Shown in pieces: positions 26,622-35,505 of a stretch of 64,000 bases of DNA (within the stretch, counting starts at the first letter, position 1; every line of letters starts with the position of its first letter). Under the pieces are notes generated by a model that worked only from the letters and a program-made list of their open reading frames with translations, did not search any database and was not told the DNA's origin. This DNA comes from WM-3-3 sp041660045 (GTDB taxonomy: Bacteria; Pseudomonadota; Gammaproteobacteria; Methylococcales; Methylomonadaceae): assembly GCA_041660045.1 (NCBI GenBank), contig JBAZXA010000003.1, positions 310,001-374,000 on the forward strand, read 5' to 3'. Both the position numbers and the translations under genes were made by a program.

Positions 26622-27274
26622 ATCAACTGCCCTGCCGCTAAGCGGATACTGCGTTGGCAGCGCTCGGCCAATTGCTTGTCGTGGGTCACTAAAATTAAGG
26701 TTGTTTGATGTTCGCGGTTCATTTCAAATAAAAGTTCTATGATATGGCTACCGGTTTTACTATCTAAATTGCCAGTGGGTTCGTCTGCAAATAGCAGTGC
26801 CGGTTGGGTGACAAAGGCCCGTGCCAGTGCCACACGTTGCTGTTCACCACCGGAGAGTTGCTTGGCTTTATGGTTTAAACGGTGCGCCAGCCCAACCCTG
26901 TCTAATAAGGCAGTGGCCTTGGCTTTGGCTTGTTTATCGCCGTTTAATTCCAACGGTAACATGACATTTTCTAAAGCGGTTAGCGCGGGCAACAATTGAA
27001 AGGCCTGAAATACAAAGCCGATCAGTTGATTTCGCAACGCAGCGCGGCCATCTTCATCCATGGTTGTGATGTCTTGACCATTAATGCGGATTTTTCCTGT
27101 GCTAGGCGTGTCTAATCCAGCTAATAAGCTAATTAAAGTGGATTTGCCGGAGCCCGATTCACCAATAATCGCAATGCTTTCACCAGGTTTGATTATCAAA
27201 TTGACTGATGCCAAGATATGTAATAAACCATCGGCCGTGGTAACCGATTTACCAAGATTCTCTGTTTCAATCAT
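26618..27274 (-). CDS. ABC transporter ATP-binding protein (YbbA-like)
   Basis: A 218-residue ATPase with Walker A GESGSGKST, signature LSGGEQQRVALARAF, Walker B LLFADEPTGNLD and the H-loop VTHD. It belongs to the LolD/MacB/YbbA class and powers the overlapping FtsX-type permease. Its start is 30 bases from the divergent tesA start, so the two promoters must lie very close or overlap. Confidence 0.92.
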   Translation of the reverse strand: MIETENLGKSVTTADGLLHILASVNLIIKPGESIAIIGESGSGKSTLISLLAGLDTPSTGKIRINGQDITTMDEDGRAALRNQLIGFVFQAFQLLPALTALENVMLPLELNGDKQAKAKATALLDRVGLAHRLNHKAKQLSGGEQQRVALARAFVTQPALLFADEPTGNLDSKTGSHIIELLFEMNREHQTTLILVTHDKQLAERCQRSIRLAAGQLI

Positions 27275-27304
27275 GCGCTGTGTCTGCCTAATTAAGGAAT
27301 TATT

Positions 27305-27904
27305 ATGATTAAAGTTTTAGTATTTATTGCTATTGCACTGTTACCCAGTATAACCACTGCCAAAGCAATTGTGGTGTTGGGTGACAGTATAAGTGCAGCT
27401 TATGGGATGGGGGTGGAGCAAGGTTGGGTGGCCTTGTTGCAAACAAAGTTAAAACAGGAAGGGTTAGACTACCGTGTATTTAACGAAAGTATTAGCGGTG
27501 ATACTAGCGCAGGCGGTTTGGCCAGGATAGACCGGGCGTTGACCGCCCACAAGCCAAATATTGTCTTGTTAGAATTAGGCGCTAACGATGGGTTACGTGG
27601 CTTGCCGCCAGAGCAAATGCAAGCTAACCTAAAAACCATCATACAGCGTTCGCAACAAGCTGGGGCAAAAGTATTGCTCTTAGGCATGAAAATTCCTCCC
27701 AATTATGGCAAACGTTTTGTGGATATGTTTTATAACATTTACCCTAAACTGGCGACAGAATTGCAAATACCGAGCATTCCATTTTTATTAGAAGATGTCG
27801 CCCTAGATAAAGACATGATGCAAGCGGATGGCTTGCATCCGAATGCCAAGGCGCAAGCCTTAATTATGGAAAAAGTTTGGGCACAGCTTAAAACCTTGCT
27901 GTAA
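27305..27904 (+). CDS. tesA: Arylesterase / thioesterase I, SGNH hydrolase
   Basis: A 199-residue SGNH-family hydrolase with signal peptide (cleavage near TTAKA) and the four blocks GDSISAAYG, SGDTSAGG, GANDGLRG and DGLHPNAKAQ holding the catalytic Ser, Gly, Asn and Asp/His. TesA is a periplasmic esterase and lysophospholipase. Divergent from ybbAP-type ABC genes as in other gammaproteobacteria. Confidence 0.92.
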   Translation: MIKVLVFIAIALLPSITTAKAIVVLGDSISAAYGMGVEQGWVALLQTKLKQEGLDYRVFNESISGDTSAGGLARIDRALTAHKPNIVLLELGANDGLRGLPPEQMQANLKTIIQRSQQAGAKVLLLGMKIPPNYGKRFVDMFYNIYPKLATELQIPSIPFLLEDVALDKDMMQADGLHPNAKAQALIMEKVWAQLKTLL

Positions 27905-28029
27905 TAAAGACAGGCGTATGCTTCTGTGCTAAGACACAACCCAGTGCTGGCCAGCTTGTTAGCAGTGGCATGCAAACCCGTAAAATGGTAGAGTTAACTG
28001 CTATTTTTAACAATGTAGAATTGCAAGAT

Positions 28030-28503
28030 ATGAACAACTCAATACAAACAAAAACACGATTACTTTCGGCCTTGTTGGCCATGAGTCTGGTCGGCCTGTT
28101 AGCAGGCTGTTCAGATGATGAGGCTAAAAACGAGGGCGCCAATAAGCCAGCTATGGCCAAAACGCAGAAAAGCCATAACCCCAATCCGTTTGACCATTCG
28201 GATGATATGAAAATCACCAGTGCTCAAAAGGAAAAATTTGAAGATGAATTTACCGAACAATGTGTCGCCCGGGAGTTGAAAAACTCAGCTAATCCGGATA
28301 TTGATAAAGACCGGGTTAAAGGCCCTTGCGAATGTATCGCTAAATTTATGACCCGGGATTTAACCGGTGAAGAGGCTGAGAAATTTTTAGATGAACATCA
28401 AAATGCGCATTCATTAGAAATTAAATACCAAAATGCCGCTTACCATTGTTTGCAAGCGACTACCCATCCTAAAGGGCCACAGTTTACTAAACCCGCGCAA
28501 TAA
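28030..28503 (+). CDS. Lipoprotein of unknown function
   Basis: About 157 residues, with a lipoprotein signal (LLSALLAMSLVGLLAGC) and a charged soluble domain with paired cysteines (EQCVARELKNS, KGPCECIAKF, AAYHCLQ) that could form disulfides in the periplasm. I do not recognise the family. The ATG at 28030 puts the signal peptide at the N-terminus; an in-frame ATG at 27970 would bury it. A good terminator follows. Confidence 0.7.
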   Translation: MNNSIQTKTRLLSALLAMSLVGLLAGCSDDEAKNEGANKPAMAKTQKSHNPNPFDHSDDMKITSAQKEKFEDEFTEQCVARELKNSANPDIDKDRVKGPCECIAKFMTRDLTGEEAEKFLDEHQNAHSLEIKYQNAAYHCLQATTHPKGPQFTKPAQ

Positions 28504-28510
28504 TTGTTTT

Positions 28511-28554
28511 AACTGCTGCCTAGTGCCTTCTTGGCAGGGCGGCAGTTTTTATTT
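28511..28554 (+). terminator. Rho-independent terminator
   Basis: AACTGCTGCC at 28511-28520 pairs with GGCGGCAGTT at 28538-28547 (one G-U), followed by a T-rich tail. It lies just after the lipoprotein gene. Confidence 0.8.
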
Positions 28555-28646
28555 CGGCTTAAATAGACAAATACAAATCCCAATACATAGTTTTCAAGCC
28601 CTAGCATCACAAGCTACTGTCTATGGCTTAGGGGGACTAAGGGAAT

Positions 28647-29411
28647 TTATTGGGTTTGGAATAACAATAAGTTTTTTTCGGCTAATTCCTGCAAAACGCG
28701 TAAGCCATTTTCTCTTAGCATAGCCGCATCAATAAGGCTAAATTCGGTTGCTAGTTGGGCCAGACATTGGTCTGCCAAAATTTGGCCAGCTTGTTCGATA
28801 ATTTGCAATAAGCGATAGGTAATGGGGGTAATTTGCAAAAAATTAACGTCATCATCTTGATCGCGGTAAACCACTAAAAATGTAGCTTGCTCAGGTGCAA
28901 CAGTGGGCAAAAAGTCAGGGGCTATTTTTTGTACAGGATATTGGTAAGCCAATGGCCAAGCTAAGGGCGACAATTGGAGGCTGTGTTGGTGCAAATCTAA
29001 TTCAATAATAGGATTTGGCGTTATTTCATCTTTTGCTATGGATAGCGCCATTTCCACCCATTCGTAATGCGCCAGTTCCAATAAAAAAGGCCAGTCTGTT
29101 GGATTATACGGGTGGTTTTGCAAATAAGCCAAAAACTCTTCGGGAATTTCAGAGAAATACGGTGACTCACAACGATGTTGCTGTAAAAAGTTTTGGGTTA
29201 AAGCCAACCAGGACGCTTCATCCAAGATATGCCGGATGACTGGGAAATTGGTCGCCAAAAAGCCCTCAACATTGTTGAAAATCAGCTCACGATACATTGC
29301 CATGCGTTGGCTGTTAACATCATCCGGTGCCGGATGGTTAAGGGGATCACGGATATGTGCGGTAAATTCTGCTTGCTTGGCTTTAAAATCAAGCGCCATC
29401 TTTAAGCACAC
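28647..29411 (-). CDS. bufC: BufC/HvfC-type partner protein (DUF2063)
   Basis: A 254-residue protein of the DUF2063 family, now seen as the partner (BufC) of MNIO enzymes in bufferin synthesis. The N-terminal domain (FTAHIRDPLNHPAPDDVNSQRMAMYRELI) is the conserved element formerly called a putative DNA-binding domain; the C-terminal part is winged-helix-like. It probably presents the precursor leader to the MNIO enzyme. It overlaps bufB by 10 bases; the operon order is bufA, bufB, bufC. Confidence 0.85.
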   Translation of the reverse strand: MCLKMALDFKAKQAEFTAHIRDPLNHPAPDDVNSQRMAMYRELIFNNVEGFLATNFPVIRHILDEASWLALTQNFLQQHRCESPYFSEIPEEFLAYLQNHPYNPTDWPFLLELAHYEWVEMALSIAKDEITPNPIIELDLHQHSLQLSPLAWPLAYQYPVQKIAPDFLPTVAPEQATFLVVYRDQDDDVNFLQITPITYRLLQIIEQAGQILADQCLAQLATEFSLIDAAMLRENGLRVLQELAEKNLLLFQTQ

Positions 29412-30250
29412 TGTTTTTGGGCGAGAGGCTGGGTGTAAGCTGACTGGATATGACGGATGTTATCCACTTCCTCCAGCAACTGGGCCAGTGGTGGTATATT
29501 GAAATCGCGCTCCAGTAAGGTAGGCAAGACACCGACATGCTGGTAAGTTTTATGTAATAGCTGCCAAACGGGATCAACCACATCGGCGCCATGGGTATCG
29601 ACTAAGAAATCTTCGGCTTCAACATAATGCCCGGCGATATGTATATAGGCTATACGTTGTGCTGGCACCGCTTTTAAAAAGGCTTCGGCATCGTAGCCAT
29701 GGTTTATGCTGTTAACGTAAATATTGTTAACATCTAGCAAAACGTCGCAATCGGCCTCGCAGATGACGGCATTGAAAAAATCAATTTCAGACATTTCTTG
29801 GCCGGGAGCCGCGTAATATGACACGTTTTCTAGGGCGATTTTTTGTTCCAAGATATCTTGTACGCGCCGGATACGTGCTGCAACATGCTGCACGGCAGCT
29901 GCAGTAAAGGGTATTGGCATTAAATCGTAGAGATGGCCAGCATGACTGCAATAGCTTAAATGTTCACTATACAGCCGGATTTGGTGTTCGGCCATAAAGG
30001 CTTTAATGTCGGAAACCAATTTTTCATCGAGTGGATCTGTACTACCCAGAGACAACGATAAGCCATGACAAATAAAATTAAAACGTTCTGTCATCGTCCG
30101 AAACTGGCGGCCCAATTTACCGCCTAGGTTAATCCAGTTTTCAGGGGCAACTTCATAAAAGCCGACTTGCGTTGGAGAGAGGTCTAGCAGTTCATCTAAA
30201 AATGAGCGGCGCAGTCCTAAGCCCGCCCCAAAAATGCCTGTTGCTGCCAT
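29402..30250 (-). CDS. bufB: MNIO (DUF692) peptide-modifying enzyme, BufB-type
   Basis: A 282-residue TIM-barrel protein of the DUF692/MNIO family (multinuclear non-haem iron oxidases). Diagnostic stretches are GAGLGLRRSFLDELL, FYEVAPENW, LALENVSYYA, DVLLDVNNIYVNS, YIHIAGHY and DTHGADVVDPVW, which supply the metal-ligand His/Glu/Asp/Asn residues. MNIOs oxidise cysteines of precursor peptides to oxazolone-thioamide or thiooxazole-type heterocycles. Lying between the Cys-rich precursor and bufC, it very likely modifies the 30339-30782 product. Confidence 0.92.
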   Translation of the reverse strand: MAATGIFGAGLGLRRSFLDELLDLSPTQVGFYEVAPENWINLGGKLGRQFRTMTERFNFICHGLSLSLGSTDPLDEKLVSDIKAFMAEHQIRLYSEHLSYCSHAGHLYDLMPIPFTAAAVQHVAARIRRVQDILEQKIALENVSYYAAPGQEMSEIDFFNAVICEADCDVLLDVNNIYVNSINHGYDAEAFLKAVPAQRIAYIHIAGHYVEAEDFLVDTHGADVVDPVWQLLHKTYQHVGVLPTLLERDFNIPPLAQLLEEVDNIRHIQSAYTQPLAQKQCA

Positions 30251-30285
30251 AGCAGTACCTATGTTTAATTATCTTGAATGGCGCT

Positions 30286-30306
30286 GAAGGGCACAGTATG
30301 CCCTTC
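30286..30306 (-). terminator. Intra-operon hairpin between bufA and bufB
   Basis: A perfect 8-bp inverted repeat GAAGGGCA / TGCCCTTC with a 5-base loop sits in the 88-base gap after bufA. With no T-run it is likely an attenuator or mRNA-stabilising element favouring precursor over enzyme. Confidence 0.5.
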
Positions 30307-30338
30307 GTACGCAAACATATGCCTATAAAGCTTAGTGC

Positions 30339-30782
30339 TTATTTGCTTGGTGCGGCTTCAACTTTTGGTTTAGCGGTATCTTTCATTTCGCCGCAAGCAC
30401 CTTCTTTACCTTTCATCATTTCGCCGCATTTGCCTTCCATGCCTTTTTTCATTTTGCCATTTTCCATCATAGCTCCGCATTTGCTTTCACCGCATTTGCC
30501 TTCGCCACATTTGGCTTCAGTACCTGCTTTGCTGCTGGCGCAAGTACCTTCGTCAATCTTACTCGAGGTACCTTTTTTCATGTTGGCGCCACATTTGCCT
30601 TCACCGCAAGAGCCTTCTTTTACACCAGGTGTTTTGCTGGCTTCAGCAACTTGCATGTAGCCACCTGATAGTTCTGTCATGCCAAATGGGTTGGTGTCAG
30701 CCTGTACTGCTGTCATGGCTAAGGTAGAAATAAAAGCAGTGCCCATAGCTGCTGCAAATGGGGTTTTATTTAATTTTTTCAT
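30339..30782 (-). CDS. bufA: Bufferin-type Cys-rich RiPP precursor
   Basis: A 147-residue precursor with a Sec signal peptide (KKLNKTPFAAAMGTAFISTLAM, cleavage near VQA) and eight cysteines at residues 59, 64, 81, 92, 97, 102, 119 and 130. Most are in (E)GKCG-type repeats, including EGSCGEGKCG and KCGEGKCGESKCG. Bufferins of this form are modified on such Cys by MNIO-BufC, exported and bind copper. The core is also rich in Lys and Met (CGAMM, CGEMM). Directly upstream of bufB and bufC. Copper buffering is the likely role, but induction cannot be read from the sequence. Confidence 0.88.
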   Translation of the reverse strand: MKKLNKTPFAAAMGTAFISTLAMTAVQADTNPFGMTELSGGYMQVAEASKTPGVKEGSCGEGKCGANMKKGTSSKIDEGTCASSKAGTEAKCGEGKCGESKCGAMMENGKMKKGMEGKCGEMMKGKEGACGEMKDTAKPKVEAAPSK

Positions 30783-30811
30783 ACGTTAAAGCTCCAATTA
30801 TAATAATTATG

Positions 30812-30848
30812 GCCTCAATCGAGAACGATTCAGGCTAGTTAATGTTAC
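30812..30848 (-). promoter_or_regulatory. Candidate bufA promoter/operator region
   Basis: Upstream of bufA lie an imperfect palindrome (GCCTCAATCG-AGAA-CGATTCAGGC, 30812-30835, one mismatch pair) and, on the minus strand, GTAACA-N15-CGTT (30848 down to 30824), which resembles an ECF-sigma promoter. The predicted start would leave a ~30-base leader containing the GGAG site. The two readings overlap and neither is proven. Confidence 0.3.
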
Positions 30849-30925
30849 CAAACAAAGATGAACAAAAAATGAATTTTCTGACCTTGATTAAATTAAGCCG
30901 TTAAATAACATTATTTTGTTAACAC

Positions 30926-31561
30926 TTAGAGCAGGTTTTTTGCTTTAAATTCACAAAGCGGTTCAATAACACACGTTTGGCATAGTGGTTTCCTAGCTAT
31001 ACAGGTATAACGGCCCAATAAAATCAGTAAATGATGCGCATCTTTTTTATGGGCCTTAGGGACATATTTATCAAGTTTTTTCTCAACTTCAAGTACATTT
31101 TTACCCGGCGCTATTCCAGTGCGGTTGGAAACCCTAAAGATATGGGTATCGACAGCAATAGTGTGTTGGCCAAAAGCGGTGTTTAGGATGACATTAGCGG
31201 TTTTTCTGCCAACACCAGCCAGCGCTTCCAATTGCTCACGAGTTTGCGGTACTTCACCTTGATGCTGTGCCAATAATTGTCCGCACAAGGTAATAATGTT
31301 AGCCGCTTTGCTGTTATATAGACCTATGGTTTTAATATAGTTTTTTAAGCCTTGCAGACCTAAGTCCAAAATCGCTTGCGGGGTATTGGCAACCGGGAAC
31401 AATTTAGCGGTGGCTTTGTTTACGCCTTTGTCGGTCGCTTGTGCCGATAGCACAACGGCGATTAATAACTCAAAGACACTGGTATATTCAAGTTCTGTGG
31501 TCGGCTCGGGTATGGCCGCGGCCAAGCAATCAAATATGGCCAATCTTTTTTGTGGGTTCAT
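30926..31561 (-). CDS. nth: Endonuclease III
   Basis: A 211-residue base-excision repair glycosylase/AP lyase for oxidised pyrimidines. The helix-hairpin-helix (LEALAGVGRKTANVIL) carries the catalytic Lys, the catalytic Asp lies in VDTHIFRVSNRTG, and the C-terminal cluster CIARKPLCQTCVIEPLC is the Cx6Cx2Cx5C iron-sulfur site. In many gammaproteobacteria nth follows rnfE; here a diguanylate cyclase gene on the other strand intervenes. Confidence 0.95.
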   Translation of the reverse strand: MNPQKRLAIFDCLAAAIPEPTTELEYTSVFELLIAVVLSAQATDKGVNKATAKLFPVANTPQAILDLGLQGLKNYIKTIGLYNSKAANIITLCGQLLAQHQGEVPQTREQLEALAGVGRKTANVILNTAFGQHTIAVDTHIFRVSNRTGIAPGKNVLEVEKKLDKYVPKAHKKDAHHLLILLGRYTCIARKPLCQTCVIEPLCEFKAKNLL

Positions 31562-31719
31562 TTTATGTTAATGGCTGTAGCATAGTTAGCACCTATTTTA
31601 ATGAGCTTGTTCTTGGTTAATCCAGCTTTAAAGCCATTACTTATGCAAATATATTTCCTGTTGTTTTGGTATTAATAAGCTAGTCTTTAACTTGGTTATT
31701 ATTTCTGTAACATAGCTTA

Positions 31720-33042
31720 ATGCATACAAAAAATATCTATCGGGAAAAGGCCTTAGAGTTTATCCATCCACAACTTATTTTCAACAAACCAATTATGGTT
31801 GTAGAAGATCAACTGTCAGTTGCAAAATTTACTAAAGCGAAGCTACAAGAACGCTGGCAGTGCGAGGTCATGTTAAGCCATGATTATAAAAGCACGCGGG
31901 CCTTAATTGAGCAGCATAAAAATAATTTTCAAGTTGCAGTGACAGATTTGCATTTACCGGATGCACAGGATGATGAAATTATAGACTTATTGTTACAAGC
32001 CCAAATTCCAATTCTTGTATTGAGTGCGAGCTTTAATGAAGCGACTAGGGCGACTATTTTAAATAAAGGTGCGGTAGATTATATCCTTAAAAATAGCCCG
32101 AACACCTATGAGTATATCGGCGATGTGATTGAGCGCTTAGAAAAGAACAAAAGCACTAAAATTTTATTGGTGGATGACTCTGAAAGTGCGCTACAACTAC
32201 TCCAGAACATGCTTAGCCCCTTGTTGTTTCAAATCCTAACTGCAAAAAATGGTAAGGAAGCACTGAGTATATTGGCACAAGAACCCGATATAAAATTAAT
32301 TATAACCGACTACAGAATGCCGGAAATGGATGGTTTTGAACTTACTTTAAATGTCAGAAAACATTATCCCCGGCATCAACTTTGTATTATTGGTTTATCG
32401 GCATCTGATAATACAGCTATTTCCGCCCAATTCTTAAAACATGGCGCCAATGATTATTTGAATAAGCCATATAGTTATGAGGAGTTATTTTGCCGCATCA
32501 ACCAAAACCTCAGTATGCTGGATCAGATGGATGCAATTCAGCAAATTGCTTATGTCGATTATTTGACGGGGTTGTATAACCGCCGGTTCTTTTTTGAAAA
32601 AGGCCAGCATTTATTTAAAAAAGCCAAACTAACTAAAGCAGCCCTAGTTATCGCCGTTATGGATATAGACTACTTTAAAAAAATAAATGACTTGTATGGG
32701 CATGATGGGGGCGATCTTGTGCTAGTAGAAGTGTCCGCTTTGCTAAAACAAAGTTTTCAACAGGATGCCTTGTTAGGACGTTTGGGCGGGGAAGAGTTTG
32801 CGGTATTATTCAATACGGTAGACCTTAATACAGCTAAACAGCGCTTAGAAAATTTTCGCCAAGCGCTTGAAAACACAAAAATCAGGATTGCGGGTAAGGA
32901 TGTTACAGTCACCATAAGTATAGGTATGACTGAAATCTTGAATGATACGTTTACTGAAATGGTAAAAAAAGCGGATGAAAACTTATACTATGCAAAAGCC
33001 CGAGGTCGAAATTGCATGATTGTCGATTTAGAAAACCTTTAA
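31720..33042 (+). CDS. Diguanylate cyclase with two receiver domains (REC-REC-GGDEF)
   Basis: A 440-residue response regulator: REC1 (about residues 23-140, VTDLHLPDAQ carrying the phosphoacceptor Asp), REC2 (about 147-265, IITDYRMPEMDG), then GGDEF (about 275-440) with the active-site sequence GGEEF, so c-di-GMP synthesis is expected. The RxxD inhibitory site normally just before GGEEF is not seen (FQQD instead). No histidine kinase is adjacent. It is divergent from nth, on the opposite strand to the rnf operon. Confidence 0.88.
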   Translation: MHTKNIYREKALEFIHPQLIFNKPIMVVEDQLSVAKFTKAKLQERWQCEVMLSHDYKSTRALIEQHKNNFQVAVTDLHLPDAQDDEIIDLLLQAQIPILVLSASFNEATRATILNKGAVDYILKNSPNTYEYIGDVIERLEKNKSTKILLVDDSESALQLLQNMLSPLLFQILTAKNGKEALSILAQEPDIKLIITDYRMPEMDGFELTLNVRKHYPRHQLCIIGLSASDNTAISAQFLKHGANDYLNKPYSYEELFCRINQNLSMLDQMDAIQQIAYVDYLTGLYNRRFFFEKGQHLFKKAKLTKAALVIAVMDIDYFKKINDLYGHDGGDLVLVEVSALLKQSFQQDALLGRLGGEEFAVLFNTVDLNTAKQRLENFRQALENTKIRIAGKDVTVTISIGMTEILNDTFTEMVKKADENLYYAKARGRNCMIVDLENL

Positions 33043-33207
33043 CAAGCCGATCCTATTAGGGGTAAGACCAGGCTAACCATAAACGGGAGATAACAGTGGG
33101 TGCTGAGTTTGTCGAAGTTAGTAGTAAGCTTCCAAAGGCAATTTGCCCAGAAGTCACTTAGTAAAAACACCCACAGCGGTACGCTATGCTAGCTACGTTA
33201 GCAAGCA

Positions 33208-33849
33208 TTAACCAAATCTGCTGGAAATAACATTTTTCAGCGCAATCAACAGGCCTAAGCCTAAAAAAGCCCCGGGCGGTAAAATAGCCAGTAATACCCC
33301 GTCATAATCGTCCAGAACATTCAATTGCCAGTTTTTGGCGGCTTCGCCAAACATTAAATCGGCATGGGCAAATAAAGTGCCATAACCGATAAGTTCGCGC
33401 ATTCCGCCTAGCAAAACTAAGGCAAGCGTAAACCCTAAGCCCATCGCCAGGCCATCCAACAAGGCTTTATCGACGCTATTTTTTGAGGCATAAGCTTCAG
33501 CCCGGCCTATGATGGCGCAATTGGTAACGATTAACGGGATAAAAATGCCTAGCACTTTATATAAATCATAAAACCAGGCGTTCATGACTAATTCAATTGC
33601 GGTAACCACGCAGGCTATCACTAATACAAAAATGGGTAGCCGAATTTCAGCGGAAACCCAATGCCTTATGCGCGCTACGATGCCATTAGAGCAAACCAAG
33701 GTCATAGTGGTGGCAAGGCCTAAACCCAAGCTGTTAATTAGGGTATTGCTAACGGCCAATAACGGGCATAACCCGAGTAAGGCAACCACGGCTTGGTTGT
33801 TATGCCAAAGGCCATCTTTGATGATTTTGGTATATTCGGCTGGAATCAT
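33208..33849 (-). CDS. rnfE: Electron transport complex subunit RnfE
   Basis: A 213-residue, six-helix inner-membrane subunit of the Rnf complex, homologous in fold to RnfA and NqrD (LLGLCPLLAVSNTLINSLGLG; VTNCAIIGRAEAYAS). It is the last gene of the minus-strand rnfABCDGE operon. Rnf couples ferredoxin/NADH electron transfer to ion transport and in diazotrophs feeds reduced ferredoxin or flavodoxin to nitrogenase. Confidence 0.95.
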   Translation of the reverse strand: MIPAEYTKIIKDGLWHNNQAVVALLGLCPLLAVSNTLINSLGLGLATTMTLVCSNGIVARIRHWVSAEIRLPIFVLVIACVVTAIELVMNAWFYDLYKVLGIFIPLIVTNCAIIGRAEAYASKNSVDKALLDGLAMGLGFTLALVLLGGMRELIGYGTLFAHADLMFGEAAKNWQLNVLDDYDGVLLAILPPGAFLGLGLLIALKNVISSRFG

Positions 33850-33856
33850 AAAGTTA

Positions 33857-34477
33857 TTATGGCGTGTCGTATAAAATCAGGGACTTGTTTTCGGCAAAAT
33901 AGTGTAAGCTATTTTTGACCGCTTTAACGACGGCCCGCGGGGTAATGGTGGCGCCGGTAAACTGGTCAAAATCACCACCATCACGTTTTACGGCCCATTG
34001 TTTTTCTGCTGGCTGGCCTAAGGATTTGCCGTTAAAACTTAAAATCCAATGGGAGCGGCTAGCTTCTATATCATCGCCTAAGCCTGGGGTTTCCTTATGC
34101 GCTACTACGCGCACGCCGGCTAGCTGACCATCGGCTAAAATAGCGATAAGCAATTTGATATTGCCGTTGTAGCCATCGGGCGCCGTGGCGGCAATGACGG
34201 TGGCGACTATCTTGCCGTCGATTCTGGCACGGTATAGAGTGACTGCATCCGAGGTCCCTAAGCGGATATCGTTAACCTGCATAATGTCTTCAGTCGGGTC
34301 GTTATCATATTCGGTGTCAGCAAGCACAGTCTTTAGGCTAAGCAATAATTCCTTATGCTGGTTTTGGCTAATGCGGTGGTCGGTGGCGTAAAAAAATAAG
34401 CTCACTAAACCAATGCCTATAAGTGCAAATAAACCTAGCATACGGGCTGCTAAAAGCGGTTGTGGCAATACCGTCAT
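33857..34477 (-). CDS. rnfG: Electron transport complex subunit RnfG
   Basis: A 206-residue periplasm-facing flavoprotein: one N-terminal membrane helix (MLGLFALIGIGLVSLFFYA) and the covalent FMN attachment motif DQFTGATITPRAV near residue 170, where the second Thr of GAT carries FMN. The open frame extends upstream to 34768, but that part is read through rnfD and makes no sense as protein; the ATG at 34477 overlaps the rnfD stop (ATGA), deciding the start. Confidence 0.93.
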   Translation of the reverse strand: MTVLPQPLLAARMLGLFALIGIGLVSLFFYATDHRISQNQHKELLLSLKTVLADTEYDNDPTEDIMQVNDIRLGTSDAVTLYRARIDGKIVATVIAATAPDGYNGNIKLLIAILADGQLAGVRVVAHKETPGLGDDIEASRSHWILSFNGKSLGQPAEKQWAVKRDGGDFDQFTGATITPRAVVKAVKNSLHYFAENKSLILYDTP

Positions 34478-35505
34478 GGGCGTATTCCAAACACGCGTGG
34501 ACGCGTGAAATAATCGATGGCGGGTACAGTTAAATTGGCTAATAAAACAGCAAAAGCGACACCGTCGGGATAGCCGCCCCAAACGCGGATAATGTATAAC
34601 AGCAAGCCAATTAATATGCCAAAGACGATACGGCCTTGGTTGGAGGTGGCGGCTGTTACCGGGTCGGTGGCAATAAAAAAGGCGCCCAATAGGCTGCCGC
34701 CAGCGAAGACATGAAATAGCGGTGATGCAAAATGTTTGCTGTCGAACAAATAAAACAAACCTGAGCATAGCGCTAAACTGGCTAAAAAGCTAAGCGGAAT
34801 ATGCCAGCTGATCACGTTATCCCGTAGCAGTTTAATACCACCCAACAGATAAGCTAAAGCCACCCATTCCCAGCCTTTGCCAGCTATTAAGCCAAAGCCA
34901 GTTCCCGTAGTAATTTGGCCGATATTCTGCTGTAAGCCTAGTTGGGTTTTTATAGTGTCTAGTGGCGTTGCCATGGTGATACCATCAAAGCTGACGTTTG
35001 CAGGCAGTTGCCCAGAAAAGATTAGGTTAAAGGTATCTGCAATACTCAATGGCACGGCGTTAATGCTACCCGGTGCTAGCCAGCCAGTCATGTGTTTTGG
35101 GAATGAAATCAGCAAAAAAACATAACCTGCCATAGCGGGGTTAAATAAGTTGTAGCCTAAGCCGCCGTAGAGTTGTTTGGCGATGACTATTGCAAATAAA
35201 GTGCCGAGCACGGCAAGCCACCAGGGCGCGATGGCGGGTAAGCACAGGGCTAATAAGACCGCGCTAAGGACTGCGCTTAAATCAGTTAAGGCAGGTGTAA
35301 CGGCGCGGCCTCTTATTAACAGTATCAGACTTTCTGCAGCCAGCGCGGTGAAGATGGCCAAGACTATATTGATGAATACACCAACGCCAAAAAACCAAGC
35401 CATTACCAAAATACCGGGCAATAGCGCCTGTAGGACTTGCCACATAACACGGCTAACGCTATTTTGTAAGGGAAGATGTGGGGCTGCAGCGGTTTCAAAT
35501 TGCAC
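34474..35505 (-). CDS. rnfD: Electron transport complex subunit RnfD
   Basis: A 343-residue membrane subunit with about nine helices and a flavin-threonine motif region (DGITMATPLD near residue 175) homologous to NqrB. Contains the FIATDPVTAATS stretch typical of the family. It overlaps both neighbours by a few bases. Confidence 0.94.
   Translation of the reverse strand: MQFETAAAPHLPLQNSVSRVMWQVLQALLPGILVMAWFFGVGVFINIVLAIFTALAAESLILLIRGRAVTPALTDLSAVLSAVLLALCLPAIAPWWLAVLGTLFAIVIAKQLYGGLGYNLFNPAMAGYVFLLISFPKHMTGWLAPGSINAVPLSIADTFNLIFSGQLPANVSFDGITMATPLDTIKTQLGLQQNIGQITTGTGFGLIAGKGWEWVALAYLLGGIKLLRDNVISWHIPLSFLASLALCSGLFYLFDSKHFASPLFHVFAGGSLLGAFFIATDPVTAATSNQGRIVFGILIGLLLYIIRVWGGYPDGVAFAVLLANLTVPAIDYFTRPRVFGIRP

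Noticed and set aside
27915..27935. Crp-like TGTG...CACA palindrome
   Set aside because: Core bases depart from TGTGA-N6-TCACA, and it lies without a clear promoter.
34478..34768. N-terminal extension of RnfG
   Set aside because: It is read through rnfD in another frame, gives an Arg/Cys/His-rich non-protein-like sequence, and the ATGA overlap at 34474-34477 gives the normal RnfG start.
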